Position numbers and translations under genes: made by a program. Below are positions 53,226 to 61,852 of a DNA stretch of 64,000 nucleotides, one piece after another (the first letter of the stretch is position 1; every line of letters begins with the position of its first letter). This DNA is from Roseateles toxinivorans (GTDB lineage Bacteria; Pseudomonadota; Gammaproteobacteria; Burkholderiales; Burkholderiaceae_C), in NCBI RefSeq assembly GCF_004362525.1, contig NZ_SNXS01000003.1, forward strand, positions 558,001 through 622,000, given 5' to 3'. The notes under the pieces were generated by a model. The model had not been told where the DNA came from, did not search any database, and saw nothing but the letters and a program-made list of their open reading frames with translations.

Positions 53226-55712
53226 ATGACCAGGAAAGATGGCTTTGACCCTAACGAGGCGCTGCAAGCCTTCAACCAGCGCATGCGCGAGTTGGAAAAG
53301 CCGCTGGACCTGACGATCTCGCTGGACAGTCTGCAGTCCAACAACACCAAGCCGGTGCCGCCGCGCGCCGACGAGGTTTCGGGCTACTCCGCCCGCCCGT
53401 CCAAGCGCTGGAATATGCAGGACGTCACCGACGTCGAGGACATCAGCGAACGCCGCCGCGCGATTCCCTTGCCGGTCGAGGAGCCGGCATCGCCTGCACC
53501 GCCGGAGCTCTTGCCACGGGTCGAGGAACTGCTGCCCGATCCCGCGCCTCAGGAGCCCAGCCTGGCCCAGGAACGGCACGCCTCGGAGGAGGCTGCCCTT
53601 GGTGCGCTACGCGCACGGCTAGAGGCCGAACAGGCCGAGGCCGAGGCGCTGACCGCTCAGCAGGCCGCCGAGGAGCAGATGGCCCGCGCCCAGGCGGCCA
53701 GGGACAAGGCCGCAAGGGCCCGCGCCGCCGAAGAAGCCGCATTGAAGGCTGCGGCCAAACAGGAAGCTGCGCGTCAGGCGGCCGAGCGCAAGGCTGCTGC
53801 CAAGGCCCAGGCCGCTGCGGAGGCTGAGGCCAAGGCGCTGGCCCGTGCGCAGGCCAGGAAGCAGGCCGAGGAGGCTGCCGCCCGCGCCCGTGCCGAGGCG
53901 CAGGCGCTTGCCGCCGCCCGCAAGGCCGAAGCGGCACGCCTGGCCGAGCAAAAGGCGGCCGCGCAACGGGCCGCCGCCGAGAAGGCAGCAGCCGAGAAGG
54001 CCGCGGCACAGGCGCTCGCTGCCCAGCGCAAGGCCGAAGCCAAACGCCTGGCCGAGGAGCGGGCGGCTGCCGAGCGCGCCGCGATGGAGCGGGCCGCGCG
54101 CGAGGCAGCCGAGCTGTTGGCGCGGCAAACCGCAGCGCGAGAGGCCCAGCAAGCGGCCGAGCAGGCAGCTGCCGAGCGTGATGAAGCGGCCCGGCGCGCC
54201 GAGGCCGTTCGTGTGGCCGCTGAACAGGCCGAGGCGCAGCGGCTTGCGGCCGAGCGCGCCGAGCGACTGGCTGCTGAGGCTGCGGCGCGCGAAGCGGCCG
54301 AACGGGCGGCTGCGCTGGCCGCCGAGCAGGCGGCACTACAGGCGGAACAACAGACGCTCAGACTGGCGGCCGCCCTCGCTGCCGAACTGGAGACCGAGCG
54401 CCGGGTCGAGGCCGCGAGGCAGGCCGATCTGGAGGCTCAGGCCTTGGCCGAGGCGCAGCGTCTGGCAAGAGCGGCGCACGATGCCAAGGTGGCTCGGGAA
54501 GCCGCCGAGGCCAGGCGTCTGGAACAGGAGCAGCGGTTGGCCGCCGAGCGCGCCGAGGCCGAGCGTATTGCCATGGCCCGCATGAGCGCCGCCGAACGTG
54601 CCGCCGCCAAGAAGGCCGCCGTGGACCGTGCCGCAGCAGCGGCCCGTGCCCAGGCCGTTGCAGACAAGGCCGAGGCCGAACGTCAGGCCGCCGAGCGCGC
54701 CGCTGCAGAACAGGCTGAGGTCGCGTTGGCTGCCGCCCGGCGTGCCGAAGCCGAGCGGCGCGCGGCCGAGCAGGCCGCCGCTGAACGGGCCGCTGCGCTG
54801 GCCGAAGCCGAACGACAGGCTGCCGAGCGCGCCGCTGCCGAACAGCTGGCCGCCGAGCGGGCGGCGGCCAGGGCCGCAGAAGAACGTGCTGCGGCCGAAC
54901 AGGCTGCCGCTGAGCAAGCGGCGGCGGAGCAACGTGCGGCGGAGTTGGCTGCGGCCGAACGGGAGGCCGCCGAACAGCGCGCGGCCGAGCAGGCAGCGCT
55001 CGCCGCCGCCCGCCTGGCCGAGGCCCAAAGGCTGGCAGCCGAACAGGCGGCGGCGAAGGTGGCGGCCGAACGGGCCGCCGAAGCGCAGGCCGCAGTAGCG
55101 AGGGCCGAAGCGCAGCGCCTTGCCGAGGCACGAGCAGCCGCAGAGCTACAGGCCGCGCGCGAGCGGGCCGAGGCCGAGCGCGCCGCCGCCGAACAGGCAG
55201 AGATCGAGGCGCGGGCCGAGCGTGAGCGGGTGGCGGCGGCCATGGCAGCAGCCGAGGCCGAAAGGCTGGCAGCTGCAGACGCGGCAAAGGCGGCCGAAGC
55301 CGCTCGCCGGGCCGCGCTGCAGGCCGCCCGCGATGCCGCGGCCGCGGCCCAGGCCGAGGTCTTGGCCAGCTTGCAGATTGCCATGCCCAAGCCGATTGAA
55401 CGCGAAGCGCTCGATCTGAGCAGCATCTCGATGCCGCGGGTGTCCGCCCCGGTGGCACCGGCCCTGCCCAGCTTCAGCATGCCCGTCAAAACCGAGCAGG
55501 CCCGGGTCGACCTGTCCGACCTCGGCAGCCTGCTGTCCCAGGTGGCACACAGTGCCGCCGAGGCTCAGCAGGCGCCGCCCGATGCCGAGCAGTGGCAGGC
55601 CGGTGACGCGCTTCGTGGTCTGTTCAATGCGGAGCGCCACGCCCTGGCGCCTGAACTGGACCTGAGCAGCCTGCGCACGCTGACCCAGCCCAAGCCCGAC
55701 AAGGGTGGCTGA
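53226..55712 (+). CDS. Very long Ala-rich helical (single alpha-helix/coiled-coil) protein
   Basis: An 828-residue protein with no signal peptide or membrane helix. Residues 1-110 are a mixed, Pro-containing head (EALQAFNQRMRELEKPLDLT ... SGYSARPSKRWN). Residues about 115-710 are almost entirely Ala, Glu, Arg and Gln in short AAAER/AAEQ-type units, giving an uninterrupted helix perhaps 80-90 nm long if fully extended. Residues 710-828 are a second mixed head with ISMPRVSAPVAPALPSFSMP and DLSDLGSLLSQVAH. Such a rod joined to two small heads suggests a ruler or tether. The low-complexity stretch means homology would be hard to trust. Function unknown. It ends two bases before the convergent GNAT stop. 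Confidence 0.85.
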   Translation: MTRKDGFDPNEALQAFNQRMRELEKPLDLTISLDSLQSNNTKPVPPRADEVSGYSARPSKRWNMQDVTDVEDISERRRAIPLPVEEPASPAPPELLPRVEELLPDPAPQEPSLAQERHASEEAALGALRARLEAEQAEAEALTAQQAAEEQMARAQAARDKAARARAAEEAALKAAAKQEAARQAAERKAAAKAQAAAEAEAKALARAQARKQAEEAAARARAEAQALAAARKAEAARLAEQKAAAQRAAAEKAAAEKAAAQALAAQRKAEAKRLAEERAAAERAAMERAAREAAELLARQTAAREAQQAAEQAAAERDEAARRAEAVRVAAEQAEAQRLAAERAERLAAEAAAREAAERAAALAAEQAALQAEQQTLRLAAALAAELETERRVEAARQADLEAQALAEAQRLARAAHDAKVAREAAEARRLEQEQRLAAERAEAERIAMARMSAAERAAAKKAAVDRAAAAARAQAVADKAEAERQAAERAAAEQAEVALAAARRAEAERRAAEQAAAERAAALAEAERQAAERAAAEQLAAERAAARAAEERAAAEQAAAEQAAAEQRAAELAAAEREAAEQRAAEQAALAAARLAEAQRLAAEQAAAKVAAERAAEAQAAVARAEAQRLAEARAAAELQAARERAEAERAAAEQAEIEARAERERVAAAMAAAEAERLAAADAAKAAEAARRAALQAARDAAAAAQAEVLASLQIAMPKPIEREALDLSSISMPRVSAPVAPALPSFSMPVKTEQARVDLSDLGSLLSQVAHSAAEAQQAPPDAEQWQAGDALRGLFNAERHALAPELDLSSLRTLTQPKPDKGG

Positions 55713-55713
55713 A

Positions 55714-56562
55714 TCAGCTCCGCAGCGGCTTGACCATCTGCAGCTGGTGCAGGGGCAGCAGCTGAAAACCGAGCTGACGCAAGGCCTGGCCCCCGAGATC
55801 GAGCCGCTGCAGCTGAGGCACCTTGATCTCATGACCCGGGTGGCTGGCCAGCAGCTGTTGCATCAGGCCAAGCGCATCGGTCTGGTCCGGGCCGTGATCG
55901 ACCAGGCTGTGTACGGTGACGACCAGGGTCGGCGCGGCGACGCTGAACACCAACTGCGCCTGGCCGCGGCGCAGCGCCTTCAGCGCGTTGGGCAGCGTGC
56001 GCAGCGAGGCGGGCGTGATCTGCAGCGGCAGGTCCGGCACGCGCAGCGCGGTCTCGTCCAGCCAGGCAAAGGCCGATGGAAGGTCAATCTCGGCAACGGT
56101 CGGCGACACGCCGTTGAAAGCGGCATTGCCCAAGGCATAGCCGTGCAACTCATGCAGGGCGGTGAAGCCGCGCCCTTGATAGAGGCGCAGCGCCCGCTCG
56201 TTCTGGGCAAATACCTCCAGCTCCAGCGTCCGCACCCCCGAGGCCCCGGCGCGCGCTGTCCAGTCATCGAGCAGGGCCGGTGCGGCGCCGCTGCCCCGTG
56301 CGGCGGGCAGCGCGCCCATGGTGGCCAGGCGCCAGCGCTCGGGGCCGCGGGGTGCCACCAGCGCAAAGGCCAGCACCTGGCCGGCGCGCAGCGCCACCCG
56401 GCTCAGCGACAGATCGGCCGCCTGGCGCCCGAGAAACTGCGGCCATTGCTCGGGCGAGAGCACGAAGGGGCCGATCAGATAGTCGGCAAATGCCGCAGTG
56501 AAGGCCTCGTGTAGCAGGCCGGGCGCCAACTCGTCGGCCGGCATCAGGGTCAGGTCTTGCAT
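55714..56562 (-). CDS. GNAT family N-acetyltransferase, two-part
   Basis: A 282-residue protein. The N-terminal GNAT domain (residues 8-150) has LALVAPRGPERWRLATMGALP and ARGSGAAPALLDDW as the acetyl-CoA site, where the usual R-x-x-G-x-G/A becomes ARGSGAA, followed by LELEVFAQNERALRLYQGRGF. The C-terminal 130 residues are a less clear domain that may be a second, non-binding GNAT fold. Substrate unknown. The start at 56562 (MQDLTLM) is chosen because the family begins here; a second Met at 56544 is possible. It is convergent with the Ala-rich protein gene with a one-base gap. Confidence 0.8.
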   Translation of the reverse strand: MQDLTLMPADELAPGLLHEAFTAAFADYLIGPFVLSPEQWPQFLGRQAADLSLSRVALRAGQVLAFALVAPRGPERWRLATMGALPAARGSGAAPALLDDWTARAGASGVRTLELEVFAQNERALRLYQGRGFTALHELHGYALGNAAFNGVSPTVAEIDLPSAFAWLDETALRVPDLPLQITPASLRTLPNALKALRRGQAQLVFSVAAPTLVVTVHSLVDHGPDQTDALGLMQQLLASHPGHEIKVPQLQRLDLGGQALRQLGFQLLPLHQLQMVKPLRS

Positions 56563-56599
56563 CTCTTGCTGTCTGGGTTTGAACCGAACAGGCTCTACC

Positions 56600-57082
56600 C
56601 TAGCAGAATGCCGCGCGGCGACGATCCCGGCATTGGCGCAGCGCGCACAGATGATCCACATCGGCCTCGATCTGCCGGCCCACCGGTATGTCCACCTGGC
56701 GCAAGACCACCAGGTCCACGCTCAAGCCCCAATCGGCTGTGGATCGCTGCAGCCCTTGCTGCAGCTGCGCTTCGATCGCCCCTTGCTCGATCAGCAACGC
56801 CGCCAGACCGGTGTCGGCAAGCAGGGTGCGCATCTGGCGCTGCGCGGCGGCCACCAGCAGGGCGGTCTGCTGGTGGCCGCACAGAGGCCAGGCCTCGATA
56901 TTGATGACATGCCAGGCCAGATGGACCAGCAGATCCACCGTGACGCCGTCCTGGGTCTGCGCGGCTTCGACTCGGGCGCTGGCAGCCAGCAGCAGCCCCT
57001 CGACCTCGCCGGAGGCCACCGCCGCCGCGACTGCAGGGCGCGCCGATTGCAGGCTGCCGAAGGGGTTTGGTTGCAGGTTCAT
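56600..57082 (-). CDS. SPFH/stomatin-like domain protein without membrane anchor
   Basis: A 160-residue protein. The pattern from residue 55 onward, TQDGVTVDLLVHLAWHVI ... TALLVAAAQRQMRTLLAD ... LLIEQGAIEAQLQQGL ... TADWGLSVDLVVLRQVDIP, follows the strand and helix order of SPFH (stomatin/prohibitin) domains, where dWGi-V-vel-DvxiP is the hallmark of the C-terminal part. The usual N-terminal membrane helix and the long coiled coil after the domain are both missing, so it is either a stand-alone remnant or an adaptor. The start at 57082 (MNLQPN) fits. It is followed at 37 bases by the GNAT gene. Confidence 0.6.
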   Translation of the reverse strand: MNLQPNPFGSLQSARPAVAAAVASGEVEGLLLAASARVEAAQTQDGVTVDLLVHLAWHVINIEAWPLCGHQQTALLVAAAQRQMRTLLADTGLAALLIEQGAIEAQLQQGLQRSTADWGLSVDLVVLRQVDIPVGRQIEADVDHLCALRQCRDRRRAAFC

Positions 57083-57197
57083 GCCCCTACTGTCCGTGGG
57101 GTGGTGAGCGACCGTCTGTACGCTGGCGCACACAAGGCCACCCGTCGCCGTCAGGATTGCGCGAACGCAAATGGGCGCGGCGTGGCGGGCCGGTCGC

Positions 57198-58199
57198 TCA
57201 GCGGGGCGCGGGCCGCGCCGGGTCGCGTAGCAGCGCCAGCATCGCCGACGGCGCCGTCACTGTCGGGTCGAACGGGTGGGAGCGCTGGCCGCCGATGGCG
57301 GCGATGATGCGCCGCACATACATCCGCGTCTCGGCATAGGGCGGCACGCCACGGTAGCGGTCCACCGCACGCTCGCCGGCGTTGTAGGCGGCCAGGGCCA
57401 GTGACAGATCGCCCTCGAAATAGGCCAGCAGCCAGCGCAAATAGGCCATGCCGCCGCGGATGTTCTGCGCCGGATCGGTCGGGTTGCGCACCTTGAAGCG
57501 CGCGGCGGTGTCCGGTATCAGCTGCATCAGGCCCTGGGCATTCTTCGGCGACAGGGCCAGCGGATCGAAATTGGACTCGGTGGCCATCACCGCCAGCACC
57601 AGATGCGGGGCCAATTGGTAGTCGGGCGCGACCAGACTGACGAAGCGCACGATGGTCGGCGGCGCATTGGCCGGCGGGGGAGGCGCTGGTAAGGCCACCG
57701 GCTTGCGCGCGGGCGTGGCTGCTGCGATGACCGGCGCCGGGTCCGCGTCCGGCGGCTTCAGGCAGGCGGGCGGCGCGCCCTGCGGCGTGCCCATCGACGC
57801 GAGCATGTTCTGCGCCTGCGTCATGCCCTGCTCGGCGGCGGCGGAGAACAAATGCGCGGCCTGGGCGTCGTCCCGCGCGATGCCGCGCGCATTGGTCAGC
57901 ATCCAGGCCAGGTTGTACTGCGCCACCGCGTCACCGTACCGCGCCGCCCGGCAATACAGCTGGGCCGCCTGCACCGGGTCGCGCGGCAGGCCGTCGCCAT
58001 GCTCGTAGCGCTCGGCCTCCTGCCGCCAGCGCAGCACCTGCGAGGGCACGACCGGCCCGGCCTCGCGCGGCGGCGTGGCCGGGCGGGGCAGGGACTCCAG
58101 GCTCAAGGTCGGCACCTGGGCGCCGGCCAGGCCGCACAGCAGCAGCAGGAACCAGGCGAGACGGCGCGAGAGCAAGGCGAATAGCGGGACGGCGGGCAC
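57198..58199 (-). CDS. Lytic transglycosylase (SLT) with Sel1-like repeats
   Basis: A 333-residue exported enzyme. After a signal peptide (LAWFLLLLCGLAGAQ) come two Sel1-like repeats (residues about 60-135), a Pro/Ala linker, and the SLT domain from about 185 with the catalytic glutamate in MATESNFDPLALSPKNAQGLMQL and the later AYNAGERAV. It should cleave peptidoglycan glycan strands to 1,6-anhydro-muropeptides in the periplasm. The Sel1 repeats may bind partner proteins. The start at 58199 is the first ATG of the frame; the region before it is shared with a divergent SOS-type promoter. Confidence 0.92.
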   Translation of the reverse strand: MPAVPLFALLSRRLAWFLLLLCGLAGAQVPTLSLESLPRPATPPREAGPVVPSQVLRWRQEAERYEHGDGLPRDPVQAAQLYCRAARYGDAVAQYNLAWMLTNARGIARDDAQAAHLFSAAAEQGMTQAQNMLASMGTPQGAPPACLKPPDADPAPVIAAATPARKPVALPAPPPPANAPPTIVRFVSLVAPDYQLAPHLVLAVMATESNFDPLALSPKNAQGLMQLIPDTAARFKVRNPTDPAQNIRGGMAYLRWLLAYFEGDLSLALAAYNAGERAVDRYRGVPPYAETRMYVRRIIAAIGGQRSHPFDPTVTAPSAMLALLRDPARPAPR

Positions 58200-58285
58200 A
58201 GCGGCTCGAAGGGCAAAGAGGAGGGCAGTTTAGCCGCCGGTAGCTGTTGGGGGCCCCACCTGTTTGCGGGTGGTCCCTGATGTGA

Positions 58286-58305
58286 TACTGTATGCAAACA
58301 CAGTA
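58286..58305 (+). promoter_or_regulatory. LexA (SOS) operator overlapping a promoter
   Basis: TACTGTATGCAAACACAGTA contains CTG-N10-CAG (58288-58303), the core LexA rule, with perfect TACTGT/ACAGTA arms. TTGCGG (58264-58269) and TACTGT (58286-58291) form a -35/-10 pair at 16 bases, so LexA would cover the -10. It lies 19 bases before the ATG of the 66-residue gene at 58325. Confidence 0.75.
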
Positions 58306-58324
58306 TTCAACAGCGGAGCCTGCC

Positions 58325-58525
58325 ATGCAGCTGAACCTGAACGATCCGAAGTCCATCGTCGCCTGGTACCACGTGCACCCGGCGGTGCACGGCGCCCAGC
58401 TGGAGACCTTTGCCCGCATGTGGCCGCAGTTCCGTCGCGCGCTGACGGCAGCGCGCGACGTGATCGAGGAGGAGCAAAGCCATGACCAGGAGGCCGCCGC
58501 GGCGGCCGAGGCGGTGCTGAACTGA
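58325..58525 (+). CDS. 66-residue hypothetical protein, predicted SOS-regulated
   Basis: A small acidic helical protein beginning MQLNLNDPKSIVAWYHVHP and ending in an Ala/Glu-rich helix. The pattern of two aromatic and histidine positions (AWYHVHPAVHGAQLE) is conserved in similar small proteins of Burkholderiales as I remember them, with no known function. GGAG lies six bases before the ATG at 58325; the frame could extend eleven residues further upstream but that would put the LexA box inside it. It is monocistronic and ends one base before the convergent PEP-CTERM gene. A damage-induced cell-cycle or peptidoglycan factor is a guess from the neighbouring transglycosylase. Confidence 0.78.
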   Translation: MQLNLNDPKSIVAWYHVHPAVHGAQLETFARMWPQFRRALTAARDVIEEEQSHDQEAAAAAEAVLN

Positions 58526-58526
58526 C

Positions 58527-59084
58527 TCAGCGGCGGCGTGCCAGCCAGCCAATGGCTGTCAGCCCACCGAGCAGCAGCGCCCAGCTGTCCGGCTCCGGCA
58601 CCGCGCTGACATTGACCATCGCGCCCTGGTAGCTCACCGAGACGACCTCGGCCAGATCATTGGCAAAGGGAAAATTCGGGCTGTCGCTCAACGTGATGGC
58701 GCTGCTGCCGCCAGCCTTGGCACTGAACTGCAGCGTGGCGACCTTGAAGTCGCCGGTCGGCAGCTGGGCCTTGAAGCTGTTGAAGTAGACGTCGCTGAGC
58801 GTGCCGGCGGCGTTGTCGATCAGCCCGTTGCTGCTGACGAATTCCCACACCACGGTATCCACCGTGACGCTGGTCAGTGACAGCACGCTGGCGTCGAAGC
58901 TCAAGTTGAAGCCGCCGCCGACGACCTTGTCGGAGAAGCCGCTGCCGCTGACCAGCAGGGCAAAGCTGTCGCCGGGGTTGACGTTGCTGTCGACGGGCGT
59001 GATGACCAGGCTGCCGGCGGCCTGGGCGCTCACGGCGCCGAGCAGCAGGGCCGCGGCACCGGCGAATTGGCTGAGGGTTTTCAT
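58527..59084 (-). CDS. Cohesin-like domain protein with PEP-CTERM sorting tail
   Basis: A 185-residue exported protein. The signal peptide is FAGAAALLLGAVSAQA. Residues 24-155 have the strand pattern of a cohesin domain: SLVITPVDSNVNPGDSFALLV, then GGGFNLSFDASVLSLTSVTV, a Gly-Thr-Leu turn, GDFKVATLQFSAKAGGSS and a last strand YQGAMVNVSAVPE. The sorting tail is VPEPDSWALLLGGLTAIGWL and RRR. Exosortase would move the cohesin to the surface or matrix. The gene lies 44 bases after, and in the same operon as, a C25 protease that ends in a dockerin, the natural partner of a cohesin. AAGGA lies six bases before the ATG. The cohesin call is by pattern. Confidence 0.8.
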   Translation of the reverse strand: MKTLSQFAGAAALLLGAVSAQAAGSLVITPVDSNVNPGDSFALLVSGSGFSDKVVGGGFNLSFDASVLSLTSVTVDTVVWEFVSSNGLIDNAAGTLSDVYFNSFKAQLPTGDFKVATLQFSAKAGGSSAITLSDSPNFPFANDLAEVVSVSYQGAMVNVSAVPEPDSWALLLGGLTAIGWLARRR

Positions 59085-59128
59085 GATGTGTCCTTGGGTT
59101 GGTGTTGAACAAGCAGGGCAGGGGAAAC

Positions 59129-61729
59129 TCATTCCGTGGAGCGGTGCCAGGCCGAGGGGCCGGGCCGGGTGCTGAACAGCCGGCGCACCTGGGCCAGGTC
59201 CAGCGCATTGATCAGGCCGTCGCCGTTGAGGTCGGCGCGGTTCGGGCCGCGGCCACCGAAGGCGGTGCGCACCAGGGCCAGGTCGATGCTGTTGACGATG
59301 CCGTCGTTGTTGACGTCGGCGTCGCAGGCATCGCCATAGCCATCGCCGTCGCTGTCGCGCTGATTGGCATTGGCCACATTGAGGCAGTTGTCGCGGCTGT
59401 CGGGCACACCGTCGCCGTCGCTGTCGGTCTCGGTGCGGGCCACCTGCTGGCTGGCGCCGTCGGCCGAGGCCACGCGCAGGAGGAAGTTGCCGGTGAAGCC
59501 GCCCAGATCGATGCTGCCGTTGCCGTCGGCATTGATCAGCGTGCGGCCGATCAGGCGCCCGTTGGCCGGATCGATGGCCACGGCGGTGACCATCTCCGGC
59601 GGGGCCATGTTTTGCGGGCAACCCAGGCAGGGTTGGCGCGCCACGTTGACAAAGGCCGTGCCTCGCAGCACCGACAGGTTGACGGTGGACAGGTTCCAAG
59701 GCGCGGTGGTGCGCAGCTTCACCGTCGGGTCGCCCAGCACGTTGTAGATGTTCATCTCGTGGCGCAGGCCCTCGACGCCGACCACGGCGCCGCTGTCGCT
59801 GGGGTGCAGGTTGTCCGTCGTGCCGGCATCGACGGCGGCCATGTACGCAAAGCCGTGGTTCAGCACATCGCCCATGCGGCGCACGGCGGCATTGCCGCCA
59901 AAGCCGGGCGCGAAGCCGGGGAAGATGGCGTCGAACAGGCCGATGGCGAGGTGGCCGTTGTCCACCGTGCTGCTGTTGCGGGTGTCGCCGATCACGGCCA
60001 GGCCGCCATCGACCTTGCGCACAAAGCTTTCGGCCCAGTAGACGCTGCTGGGGCTCGGGCCCAGGCCGCCGCCGACCTTGTTGGGGGCCAGGTCCACGGT
60101 CTCGTTGTCGAAGATGCCGCTGGCGCAGTTGACGCTGAAGACCACCGGGTACTGGTTGTTGGTCACCGACACCGAGCCCAGATTGGCAGTCTTGAACTCA
60201 GGGTCTATCCAGCCGTTCCAGCCACCGTGGTCGCGGTGGTAGATCAGCGCGGTGCCGGCGTTCAGTGCGGTGGTGATGTCCGCGGCGTCACCATTCCAGG
60301 CAAAGCCGGGCTTGCGCAGATCGGCAGGCACGGACAGGCCGCTGCGCCAGGTCGTCGGGTTGGCGGCGGCGCTGGCCTTGTAGATGCGCTGCACGGCATA
60401 GCCAAGCCCCATCGCATGGTTGCGCACCTTCTCGGTGACCTCGGCAAACCAGCGCTGGTCCTTGGTCCCGTTGCCCTCGAAGAAGGAGGCGAAGGTCAGG
60501 CGGCTGTAGAAATTCTGGCCGTTCGTCGGCCCGACACCGGCGCCGGGCGGCGGGAAGTTCTCGAAGGCCATCACCTTGGCCACCATCACATCGGCCTGGG
60601 CCAGGGTGTCCACCGGGAAGCGGCCGATGCCTATCGGTGGCACCGTCTCTTCCGTGGCGCCGGGCATGAACTGGCCGTACCACACATCGCCGGCGTTCTT
60701 CGAGTTGGTGTACCAGTTGTTCTGATCGTAGTGCGCCGGCACCTTCTCCGCGTCGCCCAGCAGCAGCAGCCACTTGGGCTTGATCACCTTGCTGTTGTAG
60801 TAGGCCGCCAGCCAGGTGCGGATCTGCACGGCCGTGGCGGCCGCACCGGCGCCGCTGATCGTCTGCGTCGTCACCACATGGGTGGAGATGCCCATCGCCT
60901 CCTTGTGGGCCTTCAGGGTATTGGCCGCGCTCAGGAAGTCCGGGTGCGTGACGATCACGAAGCGGGCGCCCGAGAGCTGCGGCGCGGGCGCCAGGCTTGC
61001 GCAAAGATTGGCCGTCATGCCCTGGTTCAGCGCGTATTTCAGCACCGGCAGCGGGGCCTTCTGCAGCAGTTTGTCGATGCCGTCGAAGGCAGAGATGGTG
61101 CGGGTGTCGGCCAGATGGTCGACCACGAAGCAGGGGCCGGCGGCATGCTGCACCTGCACCAGATAGCTGTCGTACCAGGTCAGCATCTGGGTGGCCGGGT
61201 CGTAGCCATAGGGCGAGAAGCGCAGGGTCTCGACATTGGCATCGCCCTTGAAGATGGCCTTGCGCGACAGCGCCTCGCCGGGCCCGGCCGCGCCCTTCAG
61301 ATAGCGTGTGGCGTCGAACTCGAAAGCCGGCAGCGGCTCGTTCTCGAACGCGGTTTCGCTGGGCTGCACCGGATACAGGCGTACGCTGGCGCGGCGCAGT
61401 GGCCCCTCGGGCGTGACGGTGATGCCGGGCGCGCTCATGAAGTCCACCGGCAGGGCCAGCGGGAAGCCGGTCACGGGCAGCTCGGGCAGGCCGCGTGCAT
61501 CGGCGCCGCCGCGCACGCTGCCCAGGCCCTGTTCGCCGCGGGCAAAGCGCCGGAACTCGCCGCTGGGCGTGTTGACGACCGTGAAGGCGGGTGTGCCGAC
61601 ACTGATGCGCACATGGGTGAGCCGCTCGCTCTCCCTGACCAGGGTGACGGTGGCGGCGGCCTGGGCCGCACCGGTCAGCGCGCAACAGATCCAGCAGGCA
61701 AGGGCGGTGGACGTTCTGACATGCTTCAT
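59129..61729 (-). CDS. Gingipain-like (C25) cysteine protease with C-terminal dockerin
   Basis: An 866-residue secreted protease. The signal peptide is ALACWICCALTGAAQA. A propeptide-like region runs to about 230. The C25 catalytic domain has His501 in YHRDHGGW and Cys535 in FSVNCASG, a spacing of 34 as against 33 in RgpB, so the dyad is intact. An Ig-like domain follows. The last 110 residues contain TSP3-type calcium repeats (DSDGDGVPDSRDNC, DSDGDGYGDACD) and a type I dockerin with two loops, DVNNDGIVNSIDLALVR and DLNGDGLINALDLAQVR. The dockerin should bind the cohesin-like PEP-CTERM protein encoded next. The start at 61729 has GGAGA eight bases before it. No sorting tail or T9SS signal is present. 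Confidence 0.93.
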   Translation of the reverse strand: MKHVRTSTALACWICCALTGAAQAAATVTLVRESERLTHVRISVGTPAFTVVNTPSGEFRRFARGEQGLGSVRGGADARGLPELPVTGFPLALPVDFMSAPGITVTPEGPLRRASVRLYPVQPSETAFENEPLPAFEFDATRYLKGAAGPGEALSRKAIFKGDANVETLRFSPYGYDPATQMLTWYDSYLVQVQHAAGPCFVVDHLADTRTISAFDGIDKLLQKAPLPVLKYALNQGMTANLCASLAPAPQLSGARFVIVTHPDFLSAANTLKAHKEAMGISTHVVTTQTISGAGAAATAVQIRTWLAAYYNSKVIKPKWLLLLGDAEKVPAHYDQNNWYTNSKNAGDVWYGQFMPGATEETVPPIGIGRFPVDTLAQADVMVAKVMAFENFPPPGAGVGPTNGQNFYSRLTFASFFEGNGTKDQRWFAEVTEKVRNHAMGLGYAVQRIYKASAAANPTTWRSGLSVPADLRKPGFAWNGDAADITTALNAGTALIYHRDHGGWNGWIDPEFKTANLGSVSVTNNQYPVVFSVNCASGIFDNETVDLAPNKVGGGLGPSPSSVYWAESFVRKVDGGLAVIGDTRNSSTVDNGHLAIGLFDAIFPGFAPGFGGNAAVRRMGDVLNHGFAYMAAVDAGTTDNLHPSDSGAVVGVEGLRHEMNIYNVLGDPTVKLRTTAPWNLSTVNLSVLRGTAFVNVARQPCLGCPQNMAPPEMVTAVAIDPANGRLIGRTLINADGNGSIDLGGFTGNFLLRVASADGASQQVARTETDSDGDGVPDSRDNCLNVANANQRDSDGDGYGDACDADVNNDGIVNSIDLALVRTAFGGRGPNRADLNGDGLINALDLAQVRRLFSTRPGPSAWHRSTE

Positions 61730-61852
61730 GGCTATCTCCAGCTCGGCTTGGGTTGAGGCGAAGATAGGCGGGGGGCGTTGCGGCGGCGTTGCGCGGCCAC
61801 CTGTGCATTCTTGGGATAGGGATTGCGCCTGAAGCGCTGGCATGATGGCCCG

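Noticed and set aside
53600-55370. Repetitive GCCGAGCGCGCC-type DNA as a repeat array or CRISPR
   Set aside because: The units are irregular and in phase with Ala/Glu/Arg codons of one long gene; there are no conserved repeats with unique spacers.
59099-61756. Open frame of 885 codons on the plus strand across the C25 protease gene
   Set aside because: The protease frame has a signal peptide, catalytic dyad and dockerin; the opposite frame has none of these.
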